Assembly: GCA_014925825.1 (NCBI GenBank)
Contig: JACGCK010000463.1
Location: forward strand, 1-22,073
Source of the DNA: Pholiota molesta
Taxonomy: Eukaryota > Basidiomycota > Agaricomycetes > Agaricales > Strophariaceae
DNA: 22,073 nucleotides
Reading direction: 5' to 3'
Part shown: positions 1-10,988 of the stretch, in pieces
Layout: every line of letters begins with the position of its first letter
Position numbering within the stretch: the first letter of the stretch is position 1
Position numbers and translations under genes: made by a program
The notes under the pieces: generated by a model
The model's database searches: none
Told to the model about the DNA's origin: nothing
Seen by the model: only the letters and a program-made list of their open reading frames with translations

Positions 1-1073
1 TGCGTGGGATTCGCGCTTGGTACCTGATAAGCAGATAAGAAAGGCGCCGAGGTCTCATCACTGCTTCCTCCGCGATAACCTAGTCTACGAAAGTCATTTT
101 CGGCAGGCAATGAGGCTGCGGCGCGAACAGGCGAAATGCCCTGAGCTTGATAAGGAGATGGAGTGAAACGCTGAGGTCGGGGGGATGGAGAAGAAGGATA
201 TGGTGTAGGATCATAGCGCTGAGAATATTCAGGACGTCCATGATGTGGAAGTGGTGAATTATTGAATTGTGAAAGGGGCGAACTATTGACAGGCACTTCA
301 AAGGGTAACCGATTGGCCGTGGAGGGAGTTGAATAAGGAATCTCGTGCACCGAGGAGTAGGTTGGGAGCTCTGTAGGGGTTGGGGATGAACGCTGTAAAA
401 GTAAAGAATGCTGCGTAGAAGAAGGCGGAGAAGGTAGAGCGGAACGAGGTTTTCTATTTGGCGTAAATGGCAAAGGAGGCGGATAGTTTGGCGGGGCCGG
501 AAATGAGGGTATTGGATCGGTAGGCGGCGCGTATTTGCGACCGGAATGAGTAGTGTTGTGTGGCTCATTTACTTGAAGTGGATGGGTTGGTGGCGGTGGT
601 TGATAGGACGCTTGAATGGGAGGGGGAGGTTGATAAGATGCTTCAATGAAAGTTGACTCGTACTCATTTAGTCCATTTCCCCTTGGAGATCGCGTTGTCA
701 GTCGTACTATCTGTTGGGGGGCATGCTCGCCAACATCGTGTGGTGGAGAAGGGTAAGGCGATGAAGGAACTATTGGTCCTGAAGCCACCTTCCCAAAAAC
801 CTGCGGGGAGGCTCCAACTTGGCCACCAATGAAAGGGTCAGGCTTCGTGTAAGTGTTTGATCGGTACGGACTGGACACTTGAAAGCCATTATTGGTATTA
901 TTGGAAAGCTTGAAGGCTTGAGGTTGTAGAGCATCTGGTTCGGTAAGATCAATAGGAGTGGATTGACTGCTGAGGGTAGGTTTGGAACGAGAGAAAAAGC
1001 TTTTGGATGATGAAGGTCGCGTGTGTTCTCCGGGAACGAGACGCTTTCTAGAAGCGGCAGCCCTTGAAGACAT
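1..1073 (-). CDS. N-terminal exon of a proline/serine-rich protein, cut by the left window edge
   Basis: The minus strand is open from an ATG at 1073 to base 1 without a stop, giving 357 codons of an incomplete protein. The frame is supported by its low-complexity but protein-like composition: it begins MSSRAAASRKRL, has SKSFFSR followed by TPIDLTEPD near residues 23-47, then long runs rich in P, S, Y and N, including two YQPPPP blocks near residue 155. There are no membrane segments and no recognisable folded domain, so the catalytic or structural part should lie beyond the left edge. The PIDLT stretch resembles a SUMO-interacting motif and SFFSR a degenerate PCNA-binding tail; both occur in fungal chromatin and repair proteins, but this is only a resemblance. 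Family not recognised. The start is the first ATG in the frame, and several GATAAG elements lie upstream. Confidence 0.6.
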   Translation of the reverse strand, partial: MSSRAAASRKRLVPGEHTRPSSSKSFFSRSKPTLSSQSTPIDLTEPDALQPQAFKLSNNTNNGFQVSSPYRSNTYTKPDPFIGGQVGASPQVFGKVASGPIVPSSPYPSPPHDVGEHAPQQIVRLTTRSPRGNGLNEYESTFIEASYQPPPPIQASYQPPPPTHPLQVNEPHNTTHSGRKYAPPTDPIPSFPAPPNYPPPLPFTPNRKPRSALPSPPSSTQHSLLLQRSSPTPTELPTYSSVHEIPYSTPSTANRLPFEVPVNSSPLSQFNNSPLPHHGRPEYSQRYDPTPYPSSPSPRPQRFTPSPYQAQGISPVRAAASLPAENDFRRLGYRGGSSDETSAPFLSAYQVPSANPT

Positions 1074-1351
1074 TTAGAGATAAGAGCCTACTCGGGATGT
1101 CATAGAACGGAAACGGAGTTTGCGGTGGAGATACTCCAGAGAGCCAACAGAGACTATTGTGTATCTGCCGTTATCGTGTAGATGTGGGGCACTGGGGGTG
1201 AAAAGAGAGTCTGGCTGGAGTAACTCTCGATTTAAACTGGTCCCCGAATGTAGATCTTGAGACTCTGCCGTTGGGCAAGTATTGCTTGGTCTGGAAATAG
1301 ATTAGAGTATTTCCATATGGACGATGATAACTTCACTAACATTACCTCCGC

Positions 1352-1370
1352 GATAAGTGGTCTACTTATC
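1352..1370. promoter_or_regulatory. Perfect inverted pair of GATA sites
   Basis: GATAAGT and ACTTATC face each other across five bases, making a 19-bp perfect inverted repeat about 280 bp upstream of the left-edge gene's ATG. Further GATAAG elements lie at 1585-1590 and 1660-1665. Fungal GATA factors (AreA/Nit2 type for nitrogen, SreA type for iron) bind HGATAR, often as closely spaced pairs. Whether this pair acts on the left-edge gene is inference. Confidence 0.4.
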
Positions 1371-4300
1371 AGCCTCAAAAGGCAGCGCTCACACGAATAC
1401 CTCTGGATCCAACGCGAACGCTGCGCTTGAGCAGACCCAGACACTGCGTACATATTACCTGGAAATCACGGGTGACACGCCAGTTTTCTGGATAAAAGCA
1501 GTGTCAAATATCAGACGTCGGTCATGCTATTGACATATCAGTACCGATCCAATGTTTCTCGAACAAACAAGGTTTTCCGTCCACGATAAGTTCGCCGTTT
1601 TTAGATAGCAAACTGACTGGTACTGTCTTGGCTACGCAGACGATTCCAATTCTGGTAACGATAAGTGTGTCTTTCCACCGGAATCTCCGTCGGCATCCTC
1701 ACCTTCGAGCTTCTGCGAGACTAGATTGCCTCCCAATTCACGTGTGAACAGAATTCCACGCATTCAGCCGGATAACCTGTCATCAATACAACAGAGTGAA
1801 GTATTAGATACTGATGAATACAAGACAAAATCATCAAAACTCACTTTACGAAACAGCATGGCGCTTCTCAGGATGCGTTGAGAACATGTCGAACGTCTTC
1901 TCCTGAGCACCGTGCCATGGAGTACTGTGAGTCTGTGTGTGATTGTCTATTTGCTGTGTGCTCCTTCGGTGAATCTTCAGATCATGTCCGGCAATTGGCA
2001 TGCGGGCACTGTCGAGGATAGTCATAAACCTCGTATCCGCAAACCACGCAAACCGTTCTCATGCTTTGAACTCGCTCCGAAAAGTGTTTTCCAGGGTAAA
2101 TGGGCGTTGGCCCTGTCCAACCGCGCACCCTCATCCTCGATAGATATTTTCCCATATTCAGCTGAACGGGCGCGCAACGGAAGAGATAACGAGATAAGAA
2201 CGTGAGGGCGATGCTCCGTGGTGGTGTGCGAACACCCAGCAGTGGAAAGATCCACCATCCACGGGATGTATTTTCGGCATCCACTTTCACAGACAAACAG
2301 GACCAATCAGCCCAATTTGGAAGTGTAGCGCGCGATATCGAACTTTGTTTTGGGTTTGCTACAGCTTCGATGAGTAAATTAGAGTATGTACAGGAGAAAG
2401 TTGTAGAAAGCATTTGCTATTCAAACCAGCTAATAATTAGACTACTTGGACCATCAATTTTAGAATCAGAATCACCGGCGGCGGCATTTATATGGCGCCT
2501 TGCAGAGGAAGGTGAGGGCTTGGTCCTGGTGAAGTATTTGTATCCACCTGTATCAGTATCGTAAGAGAATTAATTACATCTTGTTCCAAAATTTAACTTA
2601 GCTCATATCTACCACAACGTGCCGCTTGTACAACAAGCAAATTCGATCTAAAAGATTGCAAAAAGACGCAGTTTGTAGTTGTATTAGAAACGGGAAAGAG
2701 GGACACGGATCATCCCAAAAAGAGCACAATCGAAGGTCCAGTTTCGGTCATCATTTTCTAACGAAACCATGACGGTGGTTGATATTCAACCAATTACCAC
2801 TCTTCTGATGCGTGTGCAAGTACTATCTTTCTAAAAAGAAGCTATTAAACTGTAGTCGAACAAAAGGATTCCATGGCGCCCATGATACGCAAGAAATGCT
2901 AATTCAGGGAAACTCTGATTAACAGATTCCCGGTGCAATTACTTCCTGAGACAAATCTTCATATCGTTAACCCAATTCAAGAGAAAGGGAAGGTATAACA
3001 AATATAATCATCAAGCGCCGGCGAAACCACGTTTTGCGCAATCCGTACCCCGTCGAAGATGTCATCTTCTAGCATTGACATCCCGTTGACAGTCTGAAGT
3101 TGCATTCGCAAGGATACTGTAACATACCTGCATACCTATGTAGAATCAAGAAAATGCGGCAAATCCGCTAGAGACACGCTGATCCTGTCGCCTACCACAT
3201 TTTCGGTTATAGAAGTGTAGAATAATTTATATTAGGGATTTCGGCTGGCACGCGACCAAGATAACGTTTCTTCCCGATACCCTATACCACCATTCGCTAC
3301 AAACGAACATAGCCCATCACCAACAAATCGAAGACAAGTTATCAGCAGGTGTGCGTTTTGCTCTTGATGCTTGCCGGCATCACTGGTTCTATAACAGACT
3401 ATATATACTTACAACACCAACCGTCTTTGACACACTGTATTACGTTCAACATGACCTACCATTTCCGATATCCTGAACGCGTGCTGTAGCGCAGTCTGAG
3501 GCCGGGCGTCTAAATATCAAGCGAATTTCATATCGAATTTGAAAATTGGACGGAGTTTGAACATTCCGATACCCCGTCCATTTTTAGCGCCCGTCAAGAT
3601 GCCCGATGAAACGGCCATGGCCACCTTGGATCAAGATTCAGAAAGGCTCTGGTCCCCGCTGTGTGTGATGTACATGCGCCCTCCACATGATAGATCAAGC
3701 AGTGTGGATTCATCGCATATTCTGACGGTGGGTCCAGTGAATAAGTATCCCAAAACGATTTCACCCGGACCGACGCTGGTACATGCTCAGATTGAATTCA
3801 AGGAGAAGTTTATGCTCTGCACCTAAATGTAGCACCGCTGCCTCGACCATTAGGTTTGAATCTGTCTCAAGTGCCAGTTTGGTCCTGCAGTGCTCCAAAA
3901 TACTTCAGATGCAAATGGAGGCCACTTGCATACAGCTCGCGTGACATTAAATATGTTTGCAATAGCAAGTAATGACGGTTGATTAGGCGGATTATAGCAA
4001 TGTTAACGCCTACCATTTAGTGCGTCAGTTGTCTGAATCGCACAGCTTTAACCGACCCTGACATTATTGTTTAAGGTTTGCAGACAGGTACTGCGTCAGA
4101 GATAGAAACTTCCGCAGAGAATTTATTTTAGAAGTCCCGGGAAGGGGCTCGACGGCAAATATTTAGTGTATTTATCACTTCAAGGCCTAGGTGACTGCGC
4201 AAGTGCAGTTGCCCCCACCCAGAGGAGAAAGCGTCGACGCAATGAAGAATGTTGGTGCCTAGTACCAGCAAGTCATGTAGTTGGATGATACCGAACTGTA

Positions 4301-4411
4301 TAATCATTCTCACAAGTGGCACCCGAGTGCCACCTCATAACCCGCCATGTGTCCTCATGTGTCCCAATCTTTCCTGTTTGGCCTGTTTCCGGCCCCATAT
4401 CATTCATTCTC

Positions 4412-4459
4412 CTTATCTTTGACACTCGGTTCAAGGCTAAAAATAGAGTTCGACTATCT
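4412..4459. promoter_or_regulatory. Two GATA-factor sites upstream of the ammonium transporter
   Basis: Two minus-strand HGATAR matches, read as CTTATC at 4412-4417 and CTATCT at 4454-4459, lie 130-175 bp before the transporter ATG. Fungal ammonium transporters are commonly induced under nitrogen limitation by AreA/Nit2-type GATA factors, so the position fits, although a six-base motif is expected by chance fairly often. Confidence 0.4.
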
Positions 4460-4513
4460 TGGCACCATCATCTCATCCTTCCCACCGTCACTGCGCTACA
4501 CCGAAGGCGGTAC

Positions 4514-4519
4514 ATATAA
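4514..4519 (+). promoter_or_regulatory. TATA-like element of the ammonium transporter
   Basis: ATATAA sits 68-73 bases before the transporter ATG at 4587, within a short AT-rich patch. It would imply a short 5' leader of roughly 40 bases. Assigned by position and composition only. Confidence 0.35.
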
Positions 4520-4586
4520 TGGGATCTTCCTTCGGACTCGATGATCATCCTTTCTCGCATATTCCCTCGTTTTGATTTTACCAACG

Positions 4587-6560
4587 ATGGTGAATATCAC
4601 CTACGACGCGTGTAAGTTTTTCACTTCCAAATACGGCTTCAGCGCCCAGATCTGACCCAAGAGGTGAAATAGCGAACACCATTAATTGGTATGACGCCAA
4701 TGCCAGCCCTCCTGGTGAAGTCGTCTACAACCCTGGAGATATCGCATGGGTGCTTGCATCGACTGCTCTAGTATGGATAATGGTGCCAGGTGTTGGATTC
4801 TTTTATTCAGGATTGCTTCGGTGAGTTGCTAGGTCGATAGATAAGCCACAGTAAGCATTAATCACCATCCGTCGCAAGTCGAAAAAATGCCCTCTCGATG
4901 ATCTATCTCAGTATGATGACAATTGCAGTGGTATCTTTCCAAGTAAGTACTTTATATATTGCCGTGTTTACGAATCTAAAGTCACTTTCTTATTCAGTGG
5001 TTCTTCTGGGGTTTCTCTCTCTTGCCTTTAGTGATACTGGGGGCAGATTCATCGGCGACCTGAGTGAGTTCTCTTATTTCTGCCACCTAAATTACGTTGA
5101 GATTCTAATTCCCTAATAGAATATTTCGGCCTCAAGGGCGTCCTCGAGCATCCGTCGGTTGGCAGCAGCCGTGTCCCATCCATCGTTTTCTGCGTTTACC
5201 AACTGATGTTCGCTGCCATTACGCCTATGCTCGCGATTGGCGGCTTTGCTGAACGCGCCCACCTCGGGCCCCTTCTCTTCTTCGTATTTGCATGGTCAAC
5301 ACTCGTTTATGATCCTATTGCTTGCTGGACCTGGAACCCCAGCGGATGGACCTTCGTTCTCGGCGGCTACGATTTTGCTGGAGGAACGCCAGTCCATATT
5401 TCTTCTGGAACAGCCGCTCTTGCCATCTCTGTCTACCTAGGCAAACGCCGCGGCTATGGAACAGAGGCCCTTGCATACAAGCCGCATAACACCACCTACG
5501 TTATCCTTGGCACAATTTTCCTTTGGTTTGGATGGTTCGGTGAGTACACCTCTTCTCACGAAAAATTATATGTGAGCAGAGTTAGACTCATACGCGCTGG
5601 CATTCAGGGTTCAACGGAGGTTCTGCTCTTGCCGCCAACCTCCGAGCAGCCCAGGCCTGCATTGTCACCAACTTGGCCGCCAGCGTCGGTGGATTGACTT
5701 GGATGCTCTGGGTAATATTGAAATCCTTCTCTCAAAGTTAATTTTCTCATCTTTACGTCGATTCCCAGGATTACCGCATCGAAAAAAAATGGTCGGCGGT
5801 CGGCTTCTGTTCAGGCGCCATTGCAGGCCTTGTTGCCATTACTCCCGGCTCTGGATTTGTGGGTTCACGTATGTGGTGCTTTCCCATAAAACTCTACTAC
5901 CGCGTGGCTTACAGTTTTATTTTTGAATTTTTCTAGCGGCGGCCGTTCTCTTTGGCTTCATGGCCGGAACCCTTTGCAACTTCGCCACCCAACTCAAATT
6001 CTTCGCTGGATATGATGACTCGCTTGATGTCCGTCGAAGTCTATTTGCTTTGTTGGTTTTAATTTACTGAGTTTTTTTTTTGTAGATCTTTGCATCACAT
6101 GCAATTGGTGGTGTCATTGGTAACATATTGACTGCTCTCTTTGCTCAAGCCAGTGTGGCCGGCTTCGATGGCTTTACTGTTATTAAAGGAGGCTGGCTGG
6201 ATCACCATTACATCCAACTCCCAATCCACCTCGCAGATTCTGCAGCTGGCCTAGCGTATTCTTTCGTCATGACTGTGAGTTTACCGAGTATGATTCCAAT
6301 GTACAGCTCCTGATAATTATGGTTTTGGACAGACTGTCATCCTTTGGATTATGCACTACATCCCCGGCCTGCGCCTCCGCGTCGACGAAGAGACAGAAAT
6401 CGTCGGTATCGATCAATCCGACATGGGCGAATTCGCCTACGACTACGTCGGCCTTGAGCTTGAGCTCAAGCCCAGTGCGTATGCCATCTCGACTTTAGCC
6501 ATGGTCGACGGCGATGGGAGGACTTCGAATTCCGAGATGAAGGAAACGCACAGCGCCTAG
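4587..6560 (+). CDS. Ammonium transporter (AMT/MEP/Rh family), ten exons, frameshift in exon 4
   Basis: Plasma-membrane ammonium uptake channel. Exons by hand: 4587-4611, 4664-4820, 4879-4942, 4998-5063, 5120-5539, 5608-5711, 5769-5868, 5937-6028, 6086-6274, 6333-6560; introns are 52-68 nt. The start MVNITYDA matches the usual basidiomycete AMT start. Family signs are FQWFFWG at the exon 3/4 join, the signature segment DFAGGTPVHISSG, pore-twin histidines at about 196 (PVHIS) and 347 (ASHAIGG), FNGGSALAANLRA, GLVAITPGSGFV, and the regulatory tail GIDQSDMGEFAYDY. The repaired length would be 480 residues, normal for the family with 11 membrane helices. Oddity: the exons sum to 1445 bases, two too many, because the CT run at 5014-5022 is two bases longer than the frame needs; WFFWGFS and LAFSDTGG lie in different frames. 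Intron 1's acceptor is the least certain boundary. It is either a damaged allele, an assembly error, or rescued by a donor at 4947 that would destroy the conserved FQWFFWG. Confidence 0.9.
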
Positions 6561-7295
6561 GTTTAGATAATGAACCCACTTCAATGGCCGTGCAATCACT
6601 GAGTCGGTATCAATGTCAGATATATTTTTGCTATCCTCTCTGTAACCTGTTGCTGTCATTTCGCTTAGACCCATATGTATACCAATTTATTATTGCATTG
6701 TATTCCATTCGTTTTTACATTCATGGCGCCCTACGTCTTTCCTCACCTCCTACTTATTTGCAAGACATATTGCTATACACATGTTTATTGAGATGGCTTT
6801 GGAACCTATTGACGGCGGGCGAGGCCATTAATCCTTGAACCCTCAACTTTTAACATGGCACACTCTATTTTCGCAAAACAGTCCCGGCTATACTTACTTG
6901 ACAAGGAAATCATGCGAACGTCAGCTTCTCTCCATGCATTCCCTCATGTTAAATCATCTCGTGTGATCAATGAATTCAGATTCACCAATTGTAAAGGGCG
7001 ACCGTCGAAGAATGTGGGACCAAAACTCTTATCGAATTCAAAACCGTAGAGAAACCACACCTATTTGAGGGCCAGCGCAACTTGAACGTTACCCTTAGAC
7101 CAGCGTCCTGAGAGTGCGATAAACCAATTGAAGCGAATATACATTCGTGGATGCTGTTGATATGTATATAATATACATGTGGTTTGAGGTTAGGAGATAG
7201 TAATGACAAGAATACAAACGGAAAAGCAACTGTCCTGTCTTACATACATAAATTTCCAGTAATAAATAGTTGAATGGCGATCCCGCCGTCCTCCA
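6561..7295. other. Gap between convergent genes
   Basis: The transporter ends at 6560 on the plus strand and the NTF2-like gene ends at 7296 on the minus strand, so this 735-bp stretch should hold both 3' untranslated regions. Small open frames are present but show no domain or coding signal. No canonical AATAAA is obvious just after 6560; AATAAA at 7261-7266 lies on the plus strand. Nothing else seen. Confidence 0.5.
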
Positions 7296-10200
7296 TCATG
7301 ATAAGATATCACGGACCCAAGGCAGACGTTCCTCCAGGTCTTCGGTACTGAGCAAAGGGTTTGCGCGGACCGTCATTTGATGCGAAATGATCGTCAACGG
7401 CCAGAAGTTTCTCAAGTTTGTTTGCCCAGGTCTGCAAGCCGCGCAACAACAAAAAATCGGACAGTCAACATAATGATTGAGAAGCAACCAAAAAACAGAG
7501 AGCAGATAAACATACACGTCTGTGCCATCATCGTCGTCCGTATCATCTTCTTCGATCCGCTGGCGCAATAGAAAGGTCTGATCCACTGTCAGCCTGTGGT
7601 CCAACGCTGGGTTGATCTCGGTCTTGACCACCTCCCCGTGCAAAGAGAGTAGGATCGCATTTGGAACTCCAGAGGACTTGGGAATCGACCATGTATAATA
7701 AGGGTTCTGCGGAATACCGCGCGGTATGAACTGATACTGTCCCAAGGTAAGCAATCGGTCACAGATGTGCGTGCGCCGACGTATAACCTGGGAGGCCGAC
7801 GCCGGCGAATCTAGGAAAGAAAAGATGTTGAGCAGGGACAAAATAAAACGAAGAGAACCACAGGCATACGTGTAGACTGAAAAGAATCCTTGATTTCTGG
7901 AACGAAGAGCGAAGCACACGAATATGGCTCGGCGTGATGGACACGACACGAGAAAAGAGCATCCTTGCAATACGCCTTCTTCAAGTTGTGGCGATCAGAA
8001 TCGAACATGCTCGCATACCTGCTCCAAAATAAAGCATCAGTAAAATTCATACAACTCAGAGCATGGAAGATTTTTGCACTCGCTTCGAAATGAATTGTTG
8101 CACATTATGCTCTATCTCTTCGTCAGAAGGTCCGCCATCTTCTGACGACAAATCTTCCAGATCAGGACTTTCACGAAGGTTGCCCATCGCGATACGTTCT
8201 GATTCCCCTCCCACATGAGCCATTTGCTTGACGGCCCCGTCATATTCTGCCGACACGGGGATGCGCTCGGACATATACTCGAACTCTTGCTCTGCGTCGA
8301 CCATATGCTGATCATGCTGATCATGCGGACTTGTCGTGAACAAGGTTTCATTGACCAGTGTGGGAGACCTGCTCGCAGATGCTTCAGGTGTGGGAACGTC
8401 TCTACCCCTCGGCGTTGAAAAATGCGACAATTCGGAGGGCGCTGACGCCGATTCACGAGGATCATCACGTCTGGCTTGGGAACTCCCATTGTGACGCATA
8501 GACTGGGTTAGTTCGGTACTATATAGGGATTGCTTTTGTTCTCGGCGCGCGGGTCCTTGTGCTCCTGTTGATAGCGCCACGGGTACATCGTGGCCCGCTG
8601 CCTGGCTTTTGCGGGGATTCGTTGGCTTGAATACCATAGTAGGTCCCGGGGCCGCCCGCCTCATCCGCCATTCTTGAGACGGGATGGCCGCTGACGGATC
8701 CGGTTGTGTGAACGGCAGCTTGGGATGATTCGAAGGGACCGCTGTTGGCTTTGTGATCTGCGTTCGCGTGGGGAGGGACGGCCGGCGCTGGCTCTCCGCA
8801 GGCGGTTGTCGACGAGCAGGGAGGGGCGCTGAAAGGTTCGTGGCGTGCTTCAACTCCTCCCGCGGAATTCCATCAGCCCAGTGTTTCGCTGGTGCAGGTC
8901 GCTTTCGTTTGGTCGAGGGTGACTGTGACGATGATGGAGCAGGAGGCTCGATAAGGGTGACACTCCCCGGACTTGAGATGTCGTTCATCGCAGAGTCTCT
9001 CTGCTGTCGTTGGGAATTCTTGCGTGGCAGGTTGCGGTCGTTAAGCGCGTAGGCACGTTGGATCGCAGTAGCGAGGTCAGGAATATCCGGTTTCAGCGTA
9101 TCAGACCAGACGAGCACATCGCTAGACCTATGTAATAGTATGTGTTAGCAAGGCCCCATCCTGATCTATTTTGAAAGTTCCTACCATTCGATTACAAGGC
9201 CATCATCTCTGAAACCATAATGAGAACACATCATATAATGCAGTAAGTACACGCACCTCCAAAACGCCTTCGTCTTCTTCAATCCAAGCTTCAGTAGTTC
9301 TTTACACTGTTGCCGGAAATACGACCTTCGCTCTTCTGCAAATTGCGGATTTGACTTTCGGCATGACGTAGGCATTGGAAAGAACTTGGCAGACTGCCGG
9401 ATCAGCTTTCGTTCAGGCTCGATCAATAGAGGGAGGGACGGCGAGCGGCGCTCAGGTTTGACAGATGGGCCTGGCTCCGAGTCACGGGTAATTTTGCCTG
9501 ACGAAAATCTCCCCTCCTGGACGTGGATTGGCGGGGTAGGATGTCGAACAGGAGTCGACGGTGTAGGCTGTTTCACCGCTCTAGCGGGTAAAGGAATGCG
9601 AGGTCTGGGAAGTGGCGGCCGTATTGTAGGAGCGGGGATAGATTCAATGAGTGGTTCTGATAGTCTGGATGGTATAGGTTGTCCCGAGCTTGGACGCTCG
9701 TCATCGGAATCTAGCTTCCGACGCTTCAATGGGGTTGGGGGAAGTTTTGGGGATGGTGATCTGGAACGAAGAAGCCATTGTGGAATGTGTGCCGTGCGTG
9801 AGGTCTGCGGTTCGGAAATGGTGTGCATTGAGAAGGCCAGAATAGAAGGGGGTGTTGGTGATCGATTTATAGTTCGTATAGCAGACTTGTTCGTAGTACT
9901 TGTTCGTGAGTGCGTAGGAGCGAGAGTAGGGACCGATGTCAGTAATGTAGGGTCCAATGAGTCAATGTCGATAGATGTATTAGTTTCTGGTCGAGACCAA
10001 TTCTGAGGTTCAGAAATGGCGTATGTCGGGACAGCTGGAAGAGGGAAGTGTGCTGGTAATTGACCTCTAGTTGGTATAGCGTCGGACATGTTCCTTTTAC
10101 TTGTTCGTGAGGATGCACAAGCGGAAGCAGAGACCGATGCTGGTGTCGTACTATGTTCCATAGCATCAACATCGATGGGTGAAGCTGATGATGAATTGTT

Positions 10201-10721
10201 TTCTTGTCGAGACCAATGTTGGAGTTGAGGTTTTCGAATGGAATTCGATCCGCCTCTATGCGAACTATGTCCCTTGCCCCGATCTCTCCATGAACTGTTG
10301 CCTCGGACGGCGTGTTGCGTGGAATGTCCGCCACGGTACATGCCTCGACCTCGATAACCACCTCGCTGAGAATATCCTGTTTGTTGATTGGCTACACGAG
10401 ATGGTAGCGGAGGACCTGCGATTCTAGGTGGAAGCTTTTGGCTTCTTCCGTGAATCCTTTCGTTCGGTTGGGCGTCTTCCGGATGAAGGATTGGCGTCAA
10501 TGATGAGGGCGTCGATATACCATATTGCTGTAGCATTTCACTGCGATACAAGGGTTCCTATTTGTGTGAATTAGTATGTAGTAGTTCTAAGAGATGGTAA
10601 TACAGACCTTTAGAACATCGTTTGTAGTGCTGTGCCGTGAACGTCGTGAACGGCGAGCTCGTGGTGGCAAGATTTGCCAGTGTGGGTTTTCCGAGATAAA
10701 CGAACAATTGATCCGGGACAT
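7296..10721 (-). CDS. Large RGG-box protein with C-terminal NTF2-like domain
   Basis: Seven exons on the minus strand, in transcript order: 10721-10608, 10557-9257, 9208-9185, 9127-8078, 8018-7870, 7810-7516, 7431-7296. They total 3069 nt, or 1022 residues. An RGG/RG box (GGYRGRGMYRGG) lies near residues 102-141. It is followed by S/P-rich disorder with WSRxE...IDxD repeats and a basic cluster, LKRRKLDSDDE, near 315-325 that could be a nuclear signal. A helical segment EERRSYFRQQCKELLKLGLKK leads through a 24-nt exon into DDGLVIEWSSDVLVWSDTL. The C-terminus is NTF2-like, as in Mex67/NXF: ISKR-V-YASMFDSDRHNLKKAY, KDALFSC, LLSLHGEVV, LTVDQTFLL, FWPLTIISHQMTVR. Role in mRNA binding or export is inference. 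The 8077-8019 intron needs a GC-AG donor to keep the frame. The N-terminus is uncertain: ATG 10721 is the best in-frame start before the exon beginning EPLYRSEM, and an upstream exon is possible. A truncated copy lies at 18207-20644. Confidence 0.75.
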
Positions 10722-10729
10722 CGGGCCGA
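8657..10729. repeat. Segmental duplication, left copy (2.07 kb)
   Basis: This block matches 18289-20644 in the same orientation over its whole length at high identity, by eye well over 90 percent in most stretches, including introns. It covers the 5' two thirds of the RGG/NTF2 gene, from inside exon 4 to just past the proposed start codon. Left junction is at CGCCTCATCCGCC, right junction at CATCGGGCCGA. Because introns are copied, the duplication happened at DNA level, not through a spliced RNA. Confidence 0.9.
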
Positions 10730-10988
10730 CCCGCAAGGTGTGTGCTTGCTGCGCCCAAATGCAAAGCCCGTAAAATACCACTTCGCCTGCCACTGTTTAT
10801 GTAACGCTTCGTTCTCGAGTCGGACGAGGAGTTCAAGCAAGGACGTGTTCTGTACATAGCTAGCTCCGTATCCTCTCCTCTCATTCCGCCGTCCGTCCCT
10901 CCGTCATCCCGCGCCGACCTCCGCTCCGCTCCCCGCACCTTTCCGCCCGCCGCCAGACAGCGCGCAACTCACATCCCGAACGTGTACT
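10722..10988. promoter_or_regulatory. Divergent promoter with pyrimidine-rich tract
   Basis: The RGG/NTF2 gene reads left and a plus-strand first exon starts at 10989, so they share this interval of about 270 bp. The part 10866-10950 is rich in C and T on the plus strand (CTCTCCTCTC, CCGTCCGTCCCTCC), typical of fungal promoters next to a start site, and it favours the rightward gene. If the leftward gene has an upstream exon, some of this interval would be transcribed leftward. Confidence 0.4.

Larger units (their letters stand above)
1074..4586. other. Long intergenic region, no convincing gene
   Basis: About 3.5 kb separates the left-edge gene (reading left) from the ammonium transporter (reading right). 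Open frames of 60-145 codons occur on both strands between 1900 and 2570 and again at 3539-3826, but none has a recognisable domain or clear exon signals. The plus frame at 1912-2205 begins with a hydrophobic, signal-peptide-like stretch (MPWSTVSLCVIVYLLCA), and the minus frame ending at 1982 has a Cys-rich tail; both overlap other open frames. The segment 2580-3540 is AT-rich with no structure I could interpret. The region probably contains regulatory DNA for both flanking genes. Confidence 0.5.

Noticed and set aside
80..568. Minus-strand frame of 162 codons
   Set aside because: It is a shifted reading of the longer open frame 1-1073, which starts with ATG, is uninterrupted and has a more protein-like composition.
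1982..2413. Minus-strand frame with a Cys-rich tail (CVVCGYEV ... CPHANC) resembling a zinc ribbon
   Set aside because: Only one CxxC and one spaced pair are present, the frame overlaps open frames on both strands, and nothing else supports a domain.
3539..3826. Plus-strand frame of 95 codons before the transporter
   Set aside because: It starts at TTG, has no recognisable motif and no promoter or intron signals.
9386..10006. Plus-strand frame of 206 codons, and its counterpart at 19009-19620
   Set aside because: Both are antisense shadows of the repeat-rich second exon of the RGG/NTF2 gene; they are conserved only because the DNA block was duplicated.
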